From Raphanus sativus (Eukaryota > Streptophyta > Magnoliopsida > Brassicales > Brassicaceae), in contig NC_079519.1 in the NCBI RefSeq assembly GCF_000801105.2, positions 29,921,288 to 29,985,287 of the forward strand: a stretch of DNA of 64,000 nt, given 5' to 3'. This document shows, in pieces, positions 33,950-47,301 of the stretch. The position numbers and the translations under genes are program-made. Under the pieces are notes generated by a model, which was not told the DNA's origin, did not search any database, and saw only the letters and a list, made by a program, of their open reading frames with translations. Position 1 is the first letter of the stretch; the number at the start of each line of letters is the position of its first letter.

Positions 33950-35603
33950 TCTAAACTATTAAGACTGAAGTACACCTATCTATATCCCCTTATAGTTGCA
34001 CAAAAATTACAACTAAATGCCACTATTCTTAAAACACTGCAGTTTTAATTATTGCTTTACCAATCCTTGAATTTACTAAACCGGACAATAGCATAACAAA
34101 ACCAATCATTGTGTATCATTTTTTTGGTAAAATGTTAATTGTGTGTATCATTATTAAAATAAAGACATTTGGTTTGTTTTTCAAATCCTTAAACGTTTGG
34201 TTGATTAAATAAACACTAAAATTACAATATCATTACTAAACCAAAACATTTGTAAACCAATAAAATACAATATGTACTTTCTTCGTATCGTTTTATAACA
34301 TTACTTAAATATATTAAAATTGGGATACGATGATTGATACTTCATTTTTGTCTAATGAATCAAATAAGTCAATCGATACATTCTCATATACCTACCAATA
34401 TGAGTTTTTTAACCAAAGATTTCCATCGGTTTAATTTTTGTCTACCTAATCAAAACCAGTGTATTATAAATCTAACAATTAAAAATCAAAACTGTCTTCA
34501 ACAATCAATATTATCACCATAATTCTTTAATTCAAATTCGAATATGAGAATATATTTATTTCCTGATCGATATTATCTTCCTAAATTTGTTCCTATTTCT
34601 AAGCAATCACCATAAAGATTTCAATATGAATCAATTATCACAAGATTCTTATTTTGCTTTCAATCTTGCAAATCACATATAATATCTAACAATTAAAAAC
34701 CTACATTCGCGTAATTAATTTAAATTTAAAACAATCTAATCAAAATAGGGAAACAAATCGACAAGTATGTTCCTTTTAATGCTTCTAAATAACAACTTAC
34801 AAAATCTTTAATAATTACATATTGTTCACCCTACCGTTTTCCTATCTAGCTATATATAGGTCCTTTATCTAACGTTAAAACCATATTCTCTTTTCTTTCC
34901 GAAAAGAAAATCCACCTAATAATGTCTGTGATTATTACTTATCATCGTCTCACAAAACTCAGGACTTACAAAATATTAATGTGATCTAGGTTTTGACCCG
35001 TAACTATGAATGTAGTTTTCAAAGATGTTTTTGACAACCTTTAACATTTAAGATCGTAAGGTATGTGATTTATTGAGTCTAAATTTCTTATACGATTTAT
35101 GTTTGGATGTGTTATGTTTTTTATTTTTAAAAACAAATCCACATTTCTCTTTGCAGATTTCAGTCTGGTTTGGATGTTTACTCTGGTAGAAGAATACTTG
35201 CTGATTCTGATTTTTTCTTAAAGTTTTTTTTGCAAAGAACATTTGGTTTTTTTTTTCCAATAACTCATTTCAATAAGATTGATATTCAGTTGATTTATAC
35301 AAATCTATGATTTAGTATTACAGTTTAAAAATTTATAACTACTACGTCTAAATTTAGTTTAAATAAAAGTTTTATAATAAAATGAATTACTCACAATCTA
35401 AACTTTATACTCAAATATTTACTCATTAATGTTTACGTTAAACTAAAATTAAAAGTAGTACCAATAAACACATCTTCTTTTATAAAATATAATCAGTATC
35501 ATGAATGTTTAAAACGCAATAAAATATGAATCAATAACATAAATATTTAACATCTAATCATTAAGAGTATACACCCGTGCGGATGCACGGGTCAAAAATC
35601 TAG
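33950..35603 (+). mobile_element. non-autonomous Helitron, 1654 bp
   Basis: The 5' end TCTAAACTATTAAGACTGAAG at 33950 matches the Brassicaceae Helitron start (TCTATACTATTAAAA). The 3' end has the GC hairpin acccgtgcggatgcacgggt (35572-35591) and then CTAG at 35600-35603, followed by T. The interior is AT-rich and non-coding. It sits between two intact genes, immediately after the KOW gene 3' UTR. Confidence 0.75.
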
Positions 35604-36124
35604 TTGTCTTATTAAGTCTGTGGTTTTTAACCGAACCGAAGATGCTGAACCAAAATTTGTGTTTCACATTTCAGCATTTACTTGGTTCTCAACTCGGTTT
35701 GGCAATCGCATTTTCAACTAAATCAATTTATACTGCTACATTGGACAAATTAACTGAAATCATCCGAATATAATAAAAAAAACTACACAATTTAACAGAA
35801 AAAGTCTATTTTTAATTCAGTAACAAATTTGAAAAAAAAAACTGAATCAACCGAAATATAACTGAGCTGTAATTATTTCGGTTTTTTTTTTTTCTGAATG
35901 AACCGGTGGGGAATGAACTATTTATTTTCCTGGCTCAAAATAAGAAAAGAGTAAAATATCAGAGGGCTTATATGTAAATAACTTCGGCTTAATGATCCAT
36001 GAAGATCTCCGTCTCTATCTTGTTAACAAAGAAAACTCTTTCTCGAGCTTTTCTATAAGATCCCTCATTCTCGTAGCTAAGCAACCCTTAAGAAGAACAC
36101 GACTGACTGATTTCATCTGAGATT
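35604..36124 (+). promoter_or_regulatory. promoter/5' UTR region of RPN11
   Basis: No gene. Pyrimidine-rich leader (ctccgtctctatcttg, tttctcgagctttt) lies just before the ATG. A motif aaccgaacc and its inverted form gaaccggt occur at about 35630 and 35900. Confidence 0.4.
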
Positions 36125-37587
<1,463 letters not shown>

Positions 37588-38025
37588 AGAGCTTATTCAC
37601 ATCTCCAGTCAGCTTTGTTTCTCTTCTGCATCTCCTTATTTTCAGTTGAATCCTCTCTTTATATCCTATCTCCTAGCATTTGATAAGTTGTATTGTACTA
37701 TCTGAAATCGTTCTTTTCATTAATGCCATGGATTAATTCTGTTACATTTAATGCTCCAGCAAATAGGAATCAAAATGTCTGAATTAATTCCTTTTCTGGA
37801 TAGTATACTTTACCCACAGTAATACATACAAAAAAAAACTGTGCTTGAAAAGTAACTTCATGTTAAGATGCGAACAAAAACCAAAGTGTGCCACAGAGAG
37901 AAGCCATAAGCCATGTGAACTATAAGCGCTTTTTGCATTCTTCGTGCAGCAAACAAGTCCAGCTTTGAGCCTAGACCAATCATTCAAACAGAGGACAGTG
38001 GCTTTGTCACTAAAATCTTTCTTGC
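37588..38025. other. spacer between convergent RPN11 and SFT2-like genes
   Basis: Contains both 3' UTRs; no other gene is supported. Confidence 0.5.
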
Positions 38026-39328
38026 TTAAAACTCGGTGTCGAAACAAGTCATAAAGGCCTTTGAGACCATGGTTCTTGCAAAAGGGATATAACTCAAGCT
38101 ATACCTGCAGTTTTAAAGAACAGAAAGGGTTAGCCAAGCTGAATGAAAGCTTTTGCCACAAACTCAGTAACCATACAAGTAGCATTCAGTTCACCAACGC
38201 ATTCACAGTTTGGGATAATAATATGCAAGCGAGACCACGTATAAATAAGGAGAAGTTAAAACAGTTGGCATACCAAATAAGACCAGAGAACTCAAGAATG
38301 ATAGCCAGCAGCGTCAGCAGCTTGTTACGAACCTATACAGGAACAGAATGACAGATGGTTGTAATGATAACGCATTTTCACTACCAAAACTTTTACGATG
38401 CTCAAGTATATTTTCTAATAAACCCCAACTTACATAGAGAGCGCAGAACAAGGCAATGATAATGCTCGCTAGATACAAAGCAGTGGCGTAGATACGAGCT
38501 GGATCAAGCATCATCGTCACCTGCCTCTGTGGGCCTATAAGGAATGCTGTGCTGCCATACAAAAAGGACATGAATCTTAAAATCACACTTAAACTGAAAT
38601 GCAACGTTACAAGCTAAACTAAAAAAATATCTAAAATACGAACCTCCCAAGTGCCATCAAATTTCCTAGAGTGAATGTGATGCCAAACTTGACCGGGTTG
38701 AAGAAAACAAGCATTGACTGCATTGCAATAAAGGTAAAACCATAAAAAAGAGTTACATCACCTATTAAAAGGAGCTCAACCACGTTCAAATGTCACAATA
38801 TGACTCTCCTATTCTATTTAACAGGGATAAGAGAGTTGTACTCACCAAAAGTGTACAGGTCAATCCTGCTGACAAGCAAATTGCAAAGCCATAGAATCTC
38901 TGTTTTTCCATGGGAAAAAAAACATATTAGCCAATTCAACATAAACTTAGTAAATGAGACAAACTTTACCAGTTAATAGAAATATAAAGTGAATAAAAAA
39001 CTATGTCAATAGCATACAAGAATGTACTTGTCTAGATGTACATTATTACTTCTAATACTCACTTCCTCCTCTACTAACATCACTGAGTCAAAATACACAT
39101 AGACCTCACATTATACACAGATCAGTCGTTTCAAAATACGCATTCAAAAGAAAAAGCTGGAATGTGATGTTTAGGGACCTGCTTGGTGGTTAAAGCGCAA
39201 TCTTGATTAAGATCATCCATGAAAGAGAGCGAGCTTTCCTCCTCGGAAGCTCGTTGCTCCTCTTCAACCTCCATCCCCACCATCATCTTCATCTTCATCT
39301 TCTCAAACGCATGATTCATCTTATCCAT
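38026..39328 (-). CDS. Got1/Sft2-like Golgi vesicle transport protein
   Basis: Six exons join in frame: 39179-39328, 38846-38899, 38644-38717, 38434-38551, 38274-38332 and 38026-38104, giving 177 residues (I recall about 175 for Arabidopsis At5g23550). The first donor is an unusual GTCCCT. The cytosolic N-terminus (1-50) is acidic (EVEEEQRASEEESS). Four membrane segments follow at about 52-74, 79-99, 113-133 and 137-158. Conserved family pieces include MLVFFNPVKFGITFTLGN, TAFLIGPQRQ, MMLDPARIYATALY and YIPFAR. SFT2-family proteins are small tetraspanning Golgi proteins that assist fusion of endosome-derived vesicles with the Golgi. Divergently arranged with the SGS3 pseudogene. Complete. Confidence 0.93.
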
Positions 39329-39761
39329 GCCTCCTAATCTCTGCTTTTGCTAGTTGAGGTATCAGATCTCGCGCTTCTTCCGCACCAGTTACGCCAACTT
39401 CGATCTCTCCTCCATTGTTTTCAGTTTCAAATGAAGAAGAAAGCTTTGAGTTTGAGTTAAAAGAAAGGCTGGGCCTTTTTAATGTCAAAATATAAAATGG
39501 GCTTAATTATGGCCCATTAAGATTGTATTTTGATTTTCTCAGTCGTCGTCTTTCTTTCTTCCGCAGTCTCCTCGGTACTTAAAGCTTTTTAGTCTTGCGA
39601 TTCTCCGACGTTTAGTCCACCGCGGTTGTCTCGATACTAAAGTTTTTTTTTTTTCTACTCGTTGTTGCTTTTTGACGTTTTATGTATGGGATTACTAAAA
39701 TATTGGTGGTGAGTGACTGACTGACTGTGGTTTTCTTTCATGCACATGTGTAGGTTTCGTA
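39329..39761. promoter_or_regulatory. divergent promoter with site II motifs
   Basis: A 433-bp interval between the SFT2-like gene (minus) and the SGS3 pseudogene (plus). TGGGCC near 39468, TGGGCT at 39499-39504 and GGCCCA at 39511-39516 are site II (TGGGCY) elements, usual in plant housekeeping promoters and bound by TCP factors. Because the SGS3 side is dead, the motifs presumably now serve only the SFT2-like gene. Confidence 0.5.
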
Positions 39762-41159
39762 ATGAGTGGTGGTTCAAAGGCTAAAGGAAAGAACGTTACT
39801 TCACAAGATGATGGAGGAGAACGGGACGGGAGGTCACTTCCAAAAGAAATAAGAACAAACCTGGAAAATCATGTGCCTCTTCTTCTTCTTCTCATTTTGG
39901 GTGAAGGGAGGGGCAATACTTGGGGATCACAAGCTAATGTTCGGGGACAAGCAATGAACAGAGAGAGTATGGTAATAACAATGTCACTCCATCCAGTAAA
40001 TCCCTCTCCTCTGGAAGGAGCAGGTCCTGACGTTGATGACGTACGTTGTGGGTAATGTCTCTGAGGAAGAGGATGATTACGATAGTTTGGATGATTCTGA
40101 TGAAGATTACGACGACTACGACTCTGGAAGGAGCAGGTCCTGACGATAGTTTGGTCATCATTATGAATACTATGCTCGACAATGATAAGGTAGGTGAACT
40201 TATCTTCTCTTGCTTTCTGCTAATCTTAGGTTGGTGGAAAAAACTCAATATGTCATATATGTATCAGTATATGGGTATGGGCAACTCGGAGCTACTGGAA
40301 TACTTCAACGAGTATCCGCATGCCATTCCTATGGTCCAGAGGGCCACCGTGGGATGAGTGTCCTGATCTTTGAGAGTAGCGCCTCAGGCTATTTTGAAGC
40401 TGAGTGCCTACACAAGGACTTGGCTGAGAAAGGATTAGATAGAAATGGCAATTTTTTTTCTGGAGGTGTTCGCCAGCTATATGGATTTATAGCAACCAAA
40501 AAAGATATGGATGAATTCAATGAACACTGTCAAGGTTCTCTCCCTTACAAAATGATTTATGTTTTCAAGCCTTGTTGGTCCTTGTGAGTGTAGTATGAGC
40601 AAGAAGCTGCGTAGAACCGCAGAGGATAACCGTATCGTAAGATGCAGCATGAGCAGAACAGAGAAGAGGTATGCTTTCCCTCTCGAAAACACACACATTT
40701 GGTATATGTTTTGAGTTACTGATACAACTTTTTTTTAAGATGGATGCACAAGAAAGGTTTTTCTCAGAGTCCATAAAGCAGATACATATGACAATAGAGT
40801 TCCAAAGGAGGAGGATTTCAATATGTTGCAGCAGGAGGAGCGTGCCAAAGTTTTGCACCAGCAGCAGAAGAATAGCACTAATCTCTCCAGCAAAGATGAT
40901 ATACGAAAGAGGTGTGTATACATAGTTACCTACTTATTTTACATTAAATAGTCACTCAACTGTTCTGATTTGATTATACTGTAGAGCTGCAGAGGTTTCA
41001 AGTTTCATGGAGTTACAAGAGAAAGAAAAAGAGCATGAGAAGAAGATGATAGAGATGCAGAAGAAGCATACCGAGGAGATGCTTGACTTGGAGAGAGATT
41101 TTGATAAGTCTTTGGAGGAGTTCATGAACAAGCATTGCCTTCACGGTGCACACGACTGA
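39762..41159 (+). pseudogene. SGS3: SGS3 (suppressor of gene silencing 3), decayed copy
   Basis: Pieces of SGS3 (about 625 residues in Arabidopsis) appear in order but in different frames. They are: an N-terminal SQDDGGE; an acidic stretch; MVIIMNT and MGMGNSELLEYF; the XS-domain core YGPEGHRGMSVLIFESS through FFSGGVRQLYGFIATKK; LRRTAEDNRIV; MDAQERFFSESIKQIH; FNMLQQEERAK; and the coiled-coil end at 40985-41159 (AAEVSSFMELQEKE, LDLERDFDKSLEEF). Most of the N-terminal half, the zinc-finger region and part of the coiled coil are missing. Frame changes occur near 40313, after ESIKQIH near 40788, and elsewhere, with stops at 40055, 40357 and 40587. SGS3 works with RDR6 to turn cleaved RNA into dsRNA for siRNA production. 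This copy cannot make it. Confidence 0.88.
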
Positions 41160-42034
41160 GATCAGCCCACTACACACAAAACTACTATTTTTTCATGTTC
41201 TGCTTTTGGGTTTTGGCATGTCGGCAAATCTAAAGAGTATTTTGGGACCAACACGAAGCTCAAATGTTTGATAATTACTCTTTTATGTATCAAAAATGTG
41301 TCTCAAAAATATGTGTATTTTTAAATTTTCATATGTATTAACAAAAACTTAAAAATTTGATCAAAAATGTATTATTATTTTTATTTAACCATCTTTTTAG
41401 TTTTCACCTAATCAAAATTCAGTAAACACAATTATTTTTTGTTAAGTTTATAATTTATTTTATTATCTCATAAAAACAGTAAAAATGGGAAAATTTACTC
41501 TTGTTTCTTAAAAAGTATCATTTTTTATTATTATTATTATGTTTTAAAAAGTGACATTCTAAGTCATTCTACATTTCTAATGCAACTTTTCATATACAAT
41601 ATCTTCTTTATCTTTTTAACTAATCAGTTTGTGTTTATTAAACTTTTATTTAAATAAATTATATATTAAATATATATATATCAGTATAATTTATAATTTT
41701 CGTGTCAAAATGTCACTTTCTAAGAAATGTAGGGAATACTTTTTTAAACAATGGTAATTGGTAATTGGTAAATATCAAATCAAAATTTGAGGGGGTGATA
41801 TATTCAAATTTCGAAATATAGGGGAAAATTCAAAAGTATCTAAAACAATGAGGGTCTCTACATGCAATTATAACTCAAGTCATGACAAGACATGGTTGTC
41901 TATGTACTTGTGTCACACTGTTACTTGGCATTAACATTGGAAGAGCTTGGTCATCAATCATCGTCATCCCCCAAAAAAAAAGAAAAGAAGTTAAAATCTC
42001 ACTACATCGAATCCAACTCTCCCGATTCAATAAC
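41160..42034. other. AT-rich spacer
   Basis: No gene. The last 150 bases include the promoter and leader of the former CLPTM1 gene. Confidence 0.45.
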
Positions 42035-44804
42035 ATGGCCCCGCCGGTAACACAAACGGCGGCGGTGGCAGAAGCACCCGGCGGTGCTGCTCAACCTCCT
42101 CAGCAGCAGCAGCAGCAGCAGCGAGGATTCGGCTCCACGATCTCCGGGATCATCAGGATCGCAGTGTTCTGGTACTTTGCTTCCAAGTTCTTTTCACCTA
42201 AGCAGAAACCGATGGATCCCAATCACCTCATGACCAATCTCTTCCACAAGGGAGAAAGAATCGTTGGTATAATTTAAAGAGAGAATTAGTGTTTTTGAGT
42301 ATTTTGATTCATGAAACCAATAAATGTTTATATTTTTGTTTTGTTTTTGCAGGATATGTGGTTTTATCTTTCAGAGCAATGACTTTAGTAACGAAGGTTT
42401 GCTTTACTGGCATGAGACTAATATACCTTATGCTGTGTGGACACCGGAGAGTTTTAGGACAAGATCAACTCAAGTATTATTCTTCTGAGGTAAAACCAAA
42501 ATTCACATTCTTTTTGACTTTATAGAGTTTACTAAAATTTGCTTTATGTTGTGTTGTTTTTCAGACATTACAGAATAATGGAAGTCTGTATGCTCATGTC
42601 TTCTTTGCTCGGTCTGGTTTCCCTATTGACCCTAGTGATCCGGAGTATCAACCTCTTAATAGTTTTGGCAGGACTCACCGTAAGACTTAATCTCATTTTA
42701 TTAAAGAACTATTTAATTAATAGTTAGTTTCTTTTGTATTATAGCTGAGGTTGGACTGGTCTCTGTTTCAGCTGTTGCCACTTACTTTCCAAAGAGAGAA
42801 GTTGATAAGAAGAAAAGTCTTTTGGGTAGTCCCAAAGACTCTGATGAATCCAAACCTGTCTGTATGGAAGTTTTCTCTGGGGAAATATTACATGTAGTTT
42901 TATGTTGTTGTCTTGTACTCTGATGAGTTCATTAGATATGTAGTTATGAACTAACGCAAAGCCAACGTTTTGCAGAAAGTTGTTGATAAGAACTCGGAAG
43001 GGAAGGAAGAAGTCCCTGGGGAATGGGTATCCCTATGGAAACCGAATGTCACCATTAACCTGGTCGATGACTTTACTCAGTAAGTCGGCTCTTGAAACTT
43101 ATGTAGTATAAGAAAATTAGGACTGTAGAAACAATGATGGACTCACTTGCTATCTTGATGTGTATAATATTGTTCAAAAGATTTAACAGAGTAATTAATC
43201 CTATCAACTATTGCATGCTTGATTTATTTTTTGCTGTTTGTCAATATTGAATTTAATCTGACTCCATACTGGTAGGACTAATATTTGCTTTCAATTTTGT
43301 GACAGCTATTCACAAAGCGGTCTACCACCAAACATTGCTCCACGTATCCTTAAGGATGATATGCTTATTATTATTTGGGTTTTACACAACTCTACTCGCC
43401 CAGTTTGTTATATGATGTACTTTAACTTCAGATGTGTAGACTTACTGGTAGAACCTAGGCACAGGAAACTACTACCCTACGATTTACTTGAATGAGTTTT
43501 GGCTTCTAAGGGACAAGATGATTCCAATCAATGAGAAAGTCTCAGAAGTAGCACTTAATCTGGAAATAAGCCCCATAAGCATGACGAAGTGGCAACTGTT
43601 CCAGCAAGTTGATCAGTCTTTCCAGATACATCGTAGCTACGGAAGCATGCTTGATTTAGATGGTGAATCTGACGAACTAAAGGTATGTTTCACATGAAAC
43701 TATGAACATGCTCCAGTGTTAATACGTTTATTGTTATGCAGAGGGTGTATTTGGAAAACAATCCATATCTGTTGGGTATCACGATGTGTGTTTCGATACT
43801 TCACTCTGGGTTTGACTTTTTAGCATTCAAAAATGGTAAAGCAAGACCCAACGTGTAGCAGCTTGTTACTTATCTCTTTTTTTTTGCTTTTACCCTGTAG
43901 ATATCCAGTTCTGGTGAAAAAACGAATCTATGGAAGGACTGTCTGCAAAGTCTGTCGTACTGGACTTCATCTGTCAGTTTGTCGTCTTCCTCTACCTGCT
44001 TGACAACGACACTTCGTGGATGATACTGGGCTAGTTCTGGAGTTGGTGTCTGCATTGAGTTCTGGAAGATAGGGAAAGCCATGCGAATAGAGGTACTTCG
44101 TAACCATTTTTACAGTGAGAGCCTCTCTGATGTTTGTTGCTTTTACATATAATAAACCTATTCAACAACCTTGACAGGTTGATAGAAGTGGAATGATTCC
44201 AAGGTTAAGGTTCCACGACCGTGAATCCTACGCAAGTAACAAAACCAAAGAGTATGATGACATTGCCATCAAGTTCTTATCTTATGTACTCATCCTCCTC
44301 CTTACGGTGGGATTATCAATATATTCTTGAGATATGGGCGTGTGTGTGTGTGTTTGCAGGTTTCATCATGATGTTTCCTCAGCTATTCATCAACTATAAG
44401 CTTAAGTCAGTAGAACACTTACCATGGAGACAGATGACTTACAAGTTCCTCAACACCATAATCGACGATCTCTTTGCGTTTGTCATCAAAATGCCGATTC
44501 TGCATCGGCTTTCTGTGTTCCGTGATGGTAAGTAAACTCTAGCAAACTACTCTCTCTCTCTCTCTCTCTACTTTGTATTCAGATTTCAGAAAGAGGCTTA
44601 TGTAATAGATGTGTTTCTGTGTGTGTTTCAGATTTGATATTCTTGATATACTTATACCAAAGGTGGGTTTACCCTGTGGACAAGACACGGGTTAACGAGT
44701 TCGGTTTTGGAGGTGAAGATGAAACTGCAGAGAAGAAGAAGAAGAAGACAACAAGATCACTGAGAAACAAGAAGAAGAAGACAACAAGAAAACCAACTAA
44801 CTGA
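42035..44804 (+). pseudogene. CLPTM1-family transmembrane protein, multiply disrupted
   Basis: The exon series of a CLPTM1 protein (about 590 residues, polytopic ER/plasma membrane protein) is recognisable almost throughout. It starts MAPPVTQTAAVAEAPGG with a poly-Gln run and FWYFASKFF; later come LYAHVFFARSGFPIDPSDP, WKPNVTINLVDDFT, NEFWLLRDKM, KWQLFQQVDQSFQIHRSYGS, YLLGITMCVSIL, DNDTSWMIL, IKFLSYVLILL, FPQLFINYKLKSV and LYQRWVYPVDKTRVNEFGFG. Lesions: a frameshift/deletion after MWFYLSEQ near 42385; another near 42470; stops near 43440-43460; TGA in FW*KNESMEG near 43918; a frameshift near 44031; and loss of the end of one exon near 44330. Splice sites are still mostly GT..AG. Because no correction can be singled out as a sequencing error, I call it dead. 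Confidence 0.85.
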
Positions 44805-44989
44805 TTTTTGTAAAACTTAAGTTATAGCTTCTTAGTTTCTTCTGGATTAAATTTTATTTTTCAGTTGGAAATGTTTTGTTTATAATGTCAACTCAAGACG
44901 CATTAATTATTTTACTCAAACTTCTAATGGTTTGTTTAAAGTTATTAATGTCAACTTTCACTCAAGTTTTTAGCCATTGATTGACTTCA
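44805..44989. other. short spacer between convergent pseudogenes
   Basis: 3' flanks of the CLPTM1 and CPK12 remnants only. Confidence 0.5.
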
Positions 44990-45741
44990 TCAGGAACATG
45001 ATTTCCAATTTGCAAAATTGAGTATGTTCCTCATTGTTCTCCTGCCAATCCCTCCACTGCCATTATCTTTCCTCATCATTGCCACAAACTCTCCATAGTC
45101 TATTTGTCCATCCTACCAAAAAAACAAACTCCATTAAGTACTCTTCCAAGAACTTTCAAAAACATATGTTTGTGTAATACTACTCACATTGTCTTGATCA
45201 ATGTCTTTGATCATTTCATCAAGATGTGAATCATTTATATTAAACTATTTCAAAGCCCGTTGGAGCTCATCCACAGTGATGTAACCACTTCCATCTTTGT
45301 CAAAGAAAAAGAATGCAGCCACTAGATTCTCCTCTCTCTCTCCAGCTTGTTCAAATGCATTGTTGCAGCTAAAAACTCTCCATAGTCTATTGATCCATTT
45401 TCATCAACATCAGCCTGATACACACTCACAAACACAATGAGAAAGATGATAGTTAATACTAAGAAGAGAGTTGTTTGGTTACTGACCGCAGGAGTTCTTG
45501 GATCTCTGATTCCATAAGGTCTGCACCAACGCGTTTCACAGTGTCTTTCAACTCTTCAAACGTGATGGTGCCACTGTTATCTGTGTCTATCATTCTGAAA
45601 AGCTCTTTGAGTCCACCTATCTCTTCCTCAGATAGTCTCTCTGCAATTACTCTTAAAGCCATCTTCTTAAGTTTTTTCATTGCAGAGAAGTTCTTCAAGC
45701 GGGACAGTACTGCACAGTCCAAAGGTTTATCTGGAGCAACC
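44990..45741 (-). pseudogene. CPK12: CPK12-like calcium-dependent protein kinase, C-terminal half only
   Basis: On the minus strand the autoinhibitory junction ([20 protein letters not shown]) leads into EF-hand 1 ([15 protein letters not shown], exon to about 45485), EF-hand 2 ([15 protein letters not shown]), EF-hand 3 ([15 protein letters not shown]) and EF-hand 4 (DQDN, intron, DGQIDYGEFVAMM), ending GIGRRTMRNILNF. The whole kinase domain is absent: homology stops abruptly at about 45741, in sequence with repeated gcggatattcgg/gatatccgg. A TAG interrupts the frame between EF-hands 3 and 4 (ALK*FNIND, near 45248). CDPKs need the kinase domain to act, so this is a fragment, though EF-hands 1-2 still lie in an open frame. 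Confidence 0.88.
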
Positions 45742-46144
45742 TTATCATATGTTTGCGGATATTCGGAAAAACGGATATCCGGAAAATAAATAGATATTTG
45801 CGGATATTTACAAATACTTACGGTTATCTCATATGTTTTGACTAATACAAATAATCTTTAATGTTCGATATTTTTATAATTTTTTGAACATTTTTTTTTA
45901 AATTGAATGTTAAATTTAATTCAAAAAGAAAAGACCTTTTTACAAAGCTAGTGTCCTTTCCCTATGACTTCTATATAAAATTTGGATAAAAATCAAAGCA
46001 ACTTAAAACTTCAAATCAAAAACCTCCTCCTTTACAATCTCCACCTTTCCTTTACCTAGCTCTCACTCCTACTGGATTCCAGCTCTCTCACTTCCAGTGT
46101 TACTAACAAGATGAGGATAAAAAACGCAGTAGCTTCATGGTTGT
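45742..46144. other. spacer with ggatatt short repeats
   Basis: 45755-45830 carries imperfect repeats of gcggatatt/ggatatccgg at the breakpoint of the CPK12 fragment. The rest is AT-rich. No gene. Confidence 0.45.
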
Positions 46145-47301
46145 CTAGCTTTGCTTAATGCTAAACCAGTAAGCCATCCCTCCTGTTAGCTTCTTATCTC
46201 TCCTTCTCTGCAAGATTGTGTACTTATTCCTCATGTTTTTGTCAAGCCTCTTGATCAAGATTGTAGCCGGGCTTGGGTCTTCACCATGCCTTGTCCGATT
46301 TCTCTCACAGGCAACACTGCACACATGATGCATAGTCTCCATCGGTTCATGGCATAGCACACATGAAGTATCGACATTCAGATTTCAATGTCGAAAGTCT
46401 TCCATGCATTGCAACCCAAGTAACAAAAGAGTACTTTGGAGTTGCATGTTTAAACCAAACTGCCTTATACCAGTAGCAAGCAGGAGAGTTCTCTCTTTTT
46501 CATTCTTCCAAAGAGAGACATCTTCTTCCTGAGATAGATTCGCTTTATACTTCTCAATCTCTGCTTCCACTCTATTAAGCATAGGAACTCTATGGTATCT
46601 TCTTTTATGGCGACGACTCCCTGCCACAGTTGCATTGCTTGGAATTCCCAAATCAATATTGCCACCCTCTCTTAATATCTCCTGCAAAATCAATATTGTC
46701 ACTGACCACACTTCAAACCAAAAAGACGTTCTCTCCCCATTTTTAACTTCTGCTCTTGACTCTTTGCCAGCTCTCTATATTTGAGCATCTTCCTCCACAT
46801 CCACGGACCAGATTGATTGTTCTCTCTCACCCTCAATAAGGATCCCTTCCTTATCAAGTATACTTAAACCCAGTTTACCCATAACGAATCAGCATATATA
46901 TAATTTTTTTTCCAAATCAGCTTTAAACAACATACTAGATTTATCTCCTTCAAAGGTCTTATTCCCAACCCTCCCTCGATCTTCAACTTACTGATATCTG
47001 TCCAAGCAATTTTTGCTTTCTTCCCATTCAGCATAGGACCAGACCACAAAAAAGCTGAGCATAAACATTCAATCTCTTTAATGCATCCACTAGGTAGCCG
47101 GAAAGCAGCCATCCAGAAGTTAGATAAGCTTACTATCACCGAATTAATCAGCTGCAAACGCCCCACATAAGACAGTAACCTTATTGGTTTTATAGAGCTT
47201 TTGGTTTTATCTCTTTTGGAGTCTGTGAAGTTTCTGATCCAAACATTATTTTGAAATATTGTTAACCAGTAACTTAGGAAGAAGATATAGAGTGACACCA
47301 A
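46145..47301 (-). mobile_element. LINE (non-LTR retrotransposon) 3' remnant
   Basis: Minus-strand frames show the C-terminal part of a plant LINE reverse transcriptase (RLLSYVGRLQLINSVI, SNFWMAAFRLP, CSAFLWSG, KIAWTDISKLKIEGGLGIR) at 46864-47301. A zf-RVT-like zinc-binding tail follows (CHEPMETMHHV with upstream LWKNEKERTLL) across 46145-46711. Frameshifts separate the pieces and the front half of the element is missing, as in 5'-truncated LINE copies. Inactive. Confidence 0.8.
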
